NCBI GenBank assembly: GCA_036417435.1 | Contig: CM070919.1 | Span: 37,123,818-37,187,817, forward strand | Direction of reading: 5' to 3' | Origin: Inia geoffrensis | Taxonomy: Eukaryota; Chordata; Mammalia; Artiodactyla; Iniidae | DNA: 64,000 nt | Part shown: positions 58,855 to 64,000 of the stretch, in pieces | Layout: every line of letters starts with the position of its first letter | Numbering within the stretch: position 1 is the stretch's first letter | Program-made: the position numbers and the translations under genes | Notes under the pieces: generated by a model | What the model was told of the DNA's origin: nothing | Database searches by the model: none | The model's input: the letters and a program-made list of their open reading frames with translations, nothing else

Positions 58855-59360
58855 ATCACCATTTTTTAAGTTGAGACGTAATTCACGTGCCATAAAATTC
58901 ACCCTTTGAAAACTATAGAATTTAGTGATTTATAATCTATTACAAAGTTGTGTAACCATCGGCACTAATACCAGAACGTTTAATCACCTCAAAAAGAAAC
59001 CCCGTCCCCATTAGTCTCTTCTATTCCACCTATGCTCAAGCCGTGACCACCACAAATCTGCTTTCTGTCTCTACGGATATGCCTATTCTCAATATTTCAT
59101 GTGACTGGAATCATACAATATGTGCCATTTATGTCTGGCTTCTTATACTGATAACATGCTTTTGAGGCTCATGTCTTAGAATGTATCAGTAATGTACTCC
59201 TTCGTTTGGCCTAAGAATTTTTCTTTTTAAGCCATAAGATTTTATGTACATTCACATGCCACCAGGGTTTTTGGAGACTTTTTTTATTGTAAAACATATA
59301 TTTTCCATTTTAACCATTTAAAGTCTACAGTTGACTAAAATTAAGTACCGTTTCCCTGCC
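58855..59360 (-). mobile_element. Antisense older L1 3'UTR
   Basis: GTTGAGACGTAATTCACGTG, CCATAAAATTCACCCTTTGA, CAGAACGTTTAATCACCTCA, TGCCTATTCTCAATATTTCA, CTGGAATCATACAATATG. A second piece is at 59300-59350 (TTTTAACCATTTAAAGTCTA). Typical of old L1M-type 3' ends. Confidence 0.8.
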
Positions 59361-61250
59361 TGGCCCCAACTTACCCACTCACCTGGAACTTCCAGTAGGC
59401 CCAGAGGACACAAGCCCAGCCATGCTGCCCTTCCTTGGGAACCCCAAGTTCATCCAACATGATCATGACCCCACTATTAGTGTCCCTCATTGTAACTAAA
59501 AGAAATTCGGACACGGAGAGACTCTAGAGAAGAGGGCAGCTGCCACCAGGTAAGTTGTGCTTGGAATAATGAAGAAGTTCCCTGGGACCTGCAGTCACCC
59601 AGGGGCCCAATGAGGTACAGTGCTGGTCTCCTGAGGACATATTCTGCTGAGGTCCCTGCCAGGCCCCTATGGAGGAGAACCAGTGAACACTTAGGGACAT
59701 CTCTCGTCATTCTTTTCTTCCTTCCTTCCTTCCTTCCTACCTTCCTTCCTTCCTTCCTTCCTTCCTTCCTTCCTTCCTTCCTTCCTTCCTTCCTTCCTTT
59801 TTCTCTTTCCACACGGAAGAGGTAAAGCTTGACAAGAATAAAGTAAATGACTTTCTAGGCCATCCATGTTTCAGGGCTGCCTCATGTACCTGTCCTTATT
59901 TTCTCAATAAAATCCCTCCAATGAACAAAGATGTGCTATGTGTTCCATGCACGCCCTCCTGTGTGCCTGCCCCGCACAGTCCTCCATCTTCCCTTCCCTC
60001 TTCCAACGCTTCACTCCCCCGTGGGGCCTTATTCAAGGGCAAAGATTGCTGTGAGTTCCAGCATGATGTCTGCCTCACCCCCGTCATGACTGTCTTGTTG
60101 ACTCAATAGCCTGTGTTCTGGTTGCTCGGGAAGCCTCGTCTGTCCTCTGCTCAGGGACACTGCTCATCGTTAGCGACACCCACCTGTATTCCTCACTGTT
60201 CAGGCCGTGGGAAATCGGCTGTCCTGACCTGGGACACCTTTACATATAAGAAATTGCTACCTTCTACCGCTGGGTTCAGAAGGCTGGCTGTGTGGCCTAA
60301 GGCTCTTGGACGTGTTTTGCATCCTCCCAGAATCTCCTCTCACCAGCCTAAGAAACTTTACTACCAGGACACCTCCAACCAACACCCTCCATTAGGTGCT
60401 GAGTTGTCAATATTTCCAACCCAGAAAAACCACAGCCTGTGCTTTACAACAGGGGAAAACCCTCCCCTCTACCTCCAGTATACCCAAGTCCCCCCACCCC
60501 GTTCCTCAGCTCGCACAGCTCACAGAAGGTTTCTGAGTCTGTACAGCAGTCGAAGACCCATAGGTGTCAAGTCCTGAGTCTCTTCCATCTACCATGTTCC
60601 ACCCAAACACACATGACAAGTCCACGGTCCTCTGGGACTGCAGGGGTCCCTCCCATGTGCTTCCTCTGGCACTGTTGCTGGGTCTCCTTCCTCCTTAAAT
60701 CATGGCAAGGAGCTTGGTTTCTCTGGGCCTGTGAGTGGAAGGGTAAGAGGAGATGAGCGGCCTAGAGAGTCCAGTCCATTCTGCATCCTGTAGGCCCATG
60801 ATTCTGGTGGCTAGAAATAGAGGGGATAATGGGACAGCAAGGCTCTCGGGCTGCTTAGTGGCTCGGGATTTAGGGGACATTCAAGTGGACGCTGAACTTA
60901 CTGGGGAATGGTGGTCAACAAACAATTTCTGCATGTGTAGGAGCTAAACCAGTTCACCAAGCTCTCTCAAAGCTAATAAACACTCTTTCTTCTGTAAACA
61001 GGGCAAGGGCAGGCGGTGTTCCAGGAAACTGCCCCCTAACCTCCTGGGAACATTCTGACAGGGTCTTTGAATATGCAACAAATGTCTGCTTTGGTTAAGA
61101 AGATATTGGATGGCTTGAAGGTACATTCTGGTAATGTAGAAACCTACAGTACTTCAAAATTAAAATCTTATTTTCTGATTGAGAATCTACTGTACTTAGA
61201 TGACTGATAAATTGTTTAATGAAGGCATTGGTAAAAACAAAAGCTGAGAG
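59361..61250. other. No gene seen apart from a microsatellite
   Basis: Moderate-GC DNA with short overlapping frames on both strands, including one of 154 codons at 60113-60577 with no recognisable domain. I cannot assign repeats here with confidence. Confidence 0.3.
59710..59800. repeat. (CTTC)n microsatellite
   Basis: About twenty CTTC units, with one CTAC interruption near 59738. It produces the repetitive frames on both strands. Confidence 0.95.
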
Positions 61251-61260
61251 CTAAAGAGTT

Positions 61261-61466
61261 GCTTTATTTTATTTTATTTGTGGTACGCGGGCCTCTCACT
61301 GTTGCGGCCTCTCCCGTTGCGGAGCACAGGCTCAGCGGACCATGGCTCACGGACCGACCCTGTCGCTCCGCGGCATGTGGGATCTTCCCGGACCGGGGCA
61401 CGAACCCGTGTCCCCTGCATCGGCAGGCGGACTCTCAACCACTGCGCCACCAGGGAAGTCCGAGAT
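61261..61466 (-). mobile_element. CHR-1-type SINE with internal deletion, reverse
   Basis: TTTATTTTATTTGTGGTACG, CTCTCCCGTTGCGGAGCACA, CATCGGCAGGCGGACTCTCA, GCGCCACCAGGGAAGTCC. The usual GGCTCCGGACGCGCAGGCT stretch is shortened. CTAAAGAGTT at 61251-61260 and 61467-61476 is the target-site duplication. Confidence 0.92.
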
Positions 61467-61479
61467 CTAAAGAGTTTTA

Positions 61480-63125
61480 ACATTACTTTCCATTATCCTA
61501 AATTTTACATTATAGTCTAAAACCGTGGCATGCTTACCTACGCGTGCATCTACCTCTCCTCCTCCCTGTCTCTGTACTTTTAAGATGTTTGTCACTATTT
61601 GGTAGGTGCCAATTCTTCTGCAACGCACGCACTTCATCGTGTGTAGAAATGGTAACGTTTGTTCACAGCAGTGTAAGTGAGGAGGTGATGTGCGGGCAGG
61701 GTGGGCCACTGCAATGTGGTGAAAGAAGGACAGGCATTGTCCAGGGGGGCTGGCCTCTGGCCCCTAGGCTCCTGCTTGTATCCAGAACTATGGGGCGCCC
61801 TGGTTCACTCTTGACCCAGTAAGCAGGTGGCCTAGAAAAGATCTGTGAGCAGCCCTTGCCAGGAGCCCTTCATGTACTTCTCTCCATGTACATCATGGGC
61901 ATGGAGTTCTCTCAAAGACCTTCAAAGTTCTCAGTTCTCCTGATTTCTATAGTCTTCGCTTTTCTTCTTGCCAAGGGTGTCACTAGCTAAGTCAGCCTAT
62001 GTATGGTTAATATGAGCATATATTATTGATATATTAATAAATGTTATTATATTAAAATAATATTAGTATATCATATTTAACATCTTATTTACATTATATG
62101 TACATATATATAGTATTCTTTTATTATAATAAATTAAACTAATAAATATAAATAAGCTACTAATATGAATATATATTACACCTATGAGCCAGGATTTGCC
62201 TCCTAGGTGCTCAGCTCTGCTCACCGAGCCAGACTGTTTGCCTGAACAAATGAAGACTTCAGGGCAAAGTGAAATGTGAGGGGGAAGTGGGCAGAGAAGA
62301 CCCAACCTGCAATCACAGTGAAGAATGAGGTGTGTTCTTAAGACCAGCTTGAAGCGCACAGTCTTAGTGAGTGGAGTGGATGCAAGCACTGTCGCCAGCC
62401 CCGTGCACCCCGTCTGGAGTGGAGGGGGGAGGAAGCTTCCTCCAGATATTTCTTCTACAGCTCCTCCCACCGAAACCCTCCTCCTCCCCAGTCTCTGCTG
62501 TGACACTTGTTTTGTGCCACCTGGAGGTGAATTTACCCCGCCCCCACTGTTCTCCTCCCTCCTGTCTCTCTTTTCTTTCCCTTCCTTGAGGCTTTCAGGC
62601 CTGCTATCAGCCAGGCTGGGGCCCACAGCCAGTCATAAGCACCTTCCCTGAAGCCAGCAAGCTGTCCTTGCCCCATCGTCCTCCTTTCAGAGCTGTGATA
62701 ACTGGGTACCTGCTGTCAATGGAGACTTTCCCTGCTGTTAGTCTCCCCTCGCCAGGTGGTCGGATGTGCAGGACAAATCAAGGCGCCTCTGACTTCTCCT
62801 GGGTGTGCATGGTAGCACCGATTTGAGGTTGCTAAGGCTTGCCACCTAAGCACAGGCTGGGCATTGTTTTAAGATATAGGACAAAAGTACAATAGGAAAA
62901 AAAAAACTCCCCTGATAAGATTGGCATGACTAAATATATTCAGAACTTCATTGAGCCTATTCTCATACACTCAATTTACTACAGCTTTAGAGGTTCCTAA
63001 TTTCTACTCAGATTTGCAAAGATTGGGTCACTGGGAAATTTATTAGCTGTCATTTTATTCCAGATGGCAGAGTAAACAGGGACTAAAGGTAGAAACAACT
63101 GCAAAATACCTAATATGGTCAAAAT
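61480..63125. other. No gene seen
   Basis: 62010-62180 is very AT-rich simple sequence. The frame of 187 codons on the minus strand at 62063-62626 ends in that AT-rich DNA and has no recognised domain. Confidence 0.35.
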
Positions 63126-63141
63126 TGTCCAACTACTTTTA

Positions 63142-63373
63142 TTTATTTATTTATTTTTGTTTTGTTTTTTGTTTTTTTCTGGCGGTATGCGGACCCCTCA
63201 CTGTTGTGGCCTCTCCCGTTGCGGAGCACAGGCTCCGGACGCACAGGCTCAGCGGCCATGGCTCACGGGCCCAGCCACTCCGCGGCATGTGGGATCTTCC
63301 CGGACCGGGGCACGAACCCGTGTCCCCTGCATCGGCAGGCGGACTCTCCATCACTGCGCCACCAGGGAAGCCC
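63142..63373 (-). mobile_element. CHR-1-type SINE, reverse orientation
   Basis: (TTTA)n and a T/G-rich tail, GTATGCGGACCCCTCACTGT, CGGACGCACAGGCTCAGCGG, CATCGGCAGGCGGACTCTCC, GCGCCACCAGGGAAGCC. Exact TGTCCAACTACTTTTA at 63126-63141 and 63374-63389 flanks it: a 16-bp target-site duplication, so the insertion is young. Confidence 0.95.
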
Positions 63374-63389
63374 TGTCCAACTACTTTTA

Positions 63390-64000
63390 AAATGTTATTG
63401 TTTAACCATCCAGACAAATGAGAAGTGCCAGAGAAAAGTCAAATAGAGACATGTTTTCGTTCAGTCCAAAAGGTGAACGAAGTGAGAGGGGAGGTGAGGA
63501 AGCTTGTCTACTATGGGTGGTGGGACCAGGCAGTTGAGACCTTATGCAGGCAGCTGTGGCGGCAGCTCTACCACGTCCTCCAAGGGGCTGGTCTCTCCGA
63601 CCCCCAGACGAGCAGCTTTTCTTGGTAAACTCAGTGTAAGGATATCAGCCATTCATCAGGCACTTCTTTGGCTTCACACGTGAGCAGGACCCTTTTAGCT
63701 GCAAGGCTTACAAATTAGAGCCTCTGCAGTGACTAGTCTGTGCTCTGTGTTCTCCTCAACTGAGGCTGCTTCTGCTGTCTATCACAGAACCTATACCACG
63801 TCCTGAGTGTCCAGGCTTACAGTGGTGCTGCTTGAGACAGGGCTGTGACATTTCCATGTCTGGCATGTAGCAGGCATTGAATGAACATTTACTGGGGACA
63901 AGGAAGCTAAACTGCACAAGCATCTACTCCTAAGATGATTCACACAGCTTGTGATTGCAGCTGAGCTCCAGAGACCTCACTTTCTGCAGGGGGCACTAAC
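63390..64000. other. No gene; possible LINE2-like tail
   Basis: CATGTCTGGCATGTAGCAGG and CATTGAATGAACATTTACTG near 63855-63895 resemble a LINE2 or MIR 3' end. The rest is unassigned. Confidence 0.35.

Noticed and set aside
59477..59825. Lysine/arginine/glutamate-repeat protein and its leucine/proline-rich reverse frame
   Set aside because: Both are translations of the CTTC microsatellite.
62063..62626. Minus-strand frame of 187 codons
   Set aside because: It ends in AT-rich simple sequence, overlaps plus-strand frames and shows no domain.

Overview
The window looks like nuclear DNA of a cetartiodactyl mammal, most likely a whale or dolphin. The main evidence is thirteen tRNA-derived SINEs with the GGCTTCCCTGGTGG head and GATGCAGGGGACACGGGTTC box-B region (CHR type), together with L1 3' ends of the form AACAAAGTGAATCAG...AGCAATTATACTCCAATAAA. 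No intact protein-coding gene is visible. Nearly all reading frames are short and run through repeats or CpG-rich promoter DNA. There are no operons, CRISPR arrays or bacterial features. No alignment could be run, so repeat family names and edges are estimates by eye.

Layout. (1) 1-6738: a degenerate tandem array with a period of about 505-517 bp, itself seemingly built from sub-repeats of about 57 bp, interrupted by one SINE; it runs off the left edge. (2) 6739-21185: stacked L1 debris, almost all antisense. It includes a duplicated composite block (6739-9596 and 12179-15330) and an L1 with a 5' inversion (10621-12178). (3) 21190-26100: mostly unassigned DNA with an old tandem duplication of about 0.9 kb. 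(4) 26100-31060: a sense-strand L1 broken by an LTR-like element, SINEs and a processed pseudogene of NOPCHAP1 (C12orf45). (5) 31060-34050: scattered old repeats. (6) 34050-57720: the most unusual part, an imperfect inverted repeat of a C2H2 zinc-finger locus. Each arm has a CpG-rich TATA-box promoter (34.0-36.0 kb on +, 57.7-56.7 kb on -), matching intronic segments, and a decayed zinc-finger exon (45.96-46.43 kb on +, 54.41-53.19 kb on -), so the two transcription units point at each other. A fragment of a third copy lies at 43.3-43.8 kb. The loop between the arms holds a separate CpG-rich segment (48.2-49.1 kb) and a hAT-type element. (7) 57720-64000: AT-rich and unassigned DNA, an L1 3' end, a CTTC microsatellite and two young SINEs.

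How it fits together. The zinc-finger exons are broken by stops and frameshifts, but the promoter islands keep many CpGs and a shared TATAAAAG-GCGGCC core. If transcribed, the arms would give partly complementary RNAs; that is inference. The tandem array at the left edge carries repeated exact 5' splice-site consensus on the minus strand and has no family I recognise. The NOPCHAP1 retrocopy is well supported: flanking direct repeats, two frameshifts, no introns, and L1 sequence that resumes on the far side.
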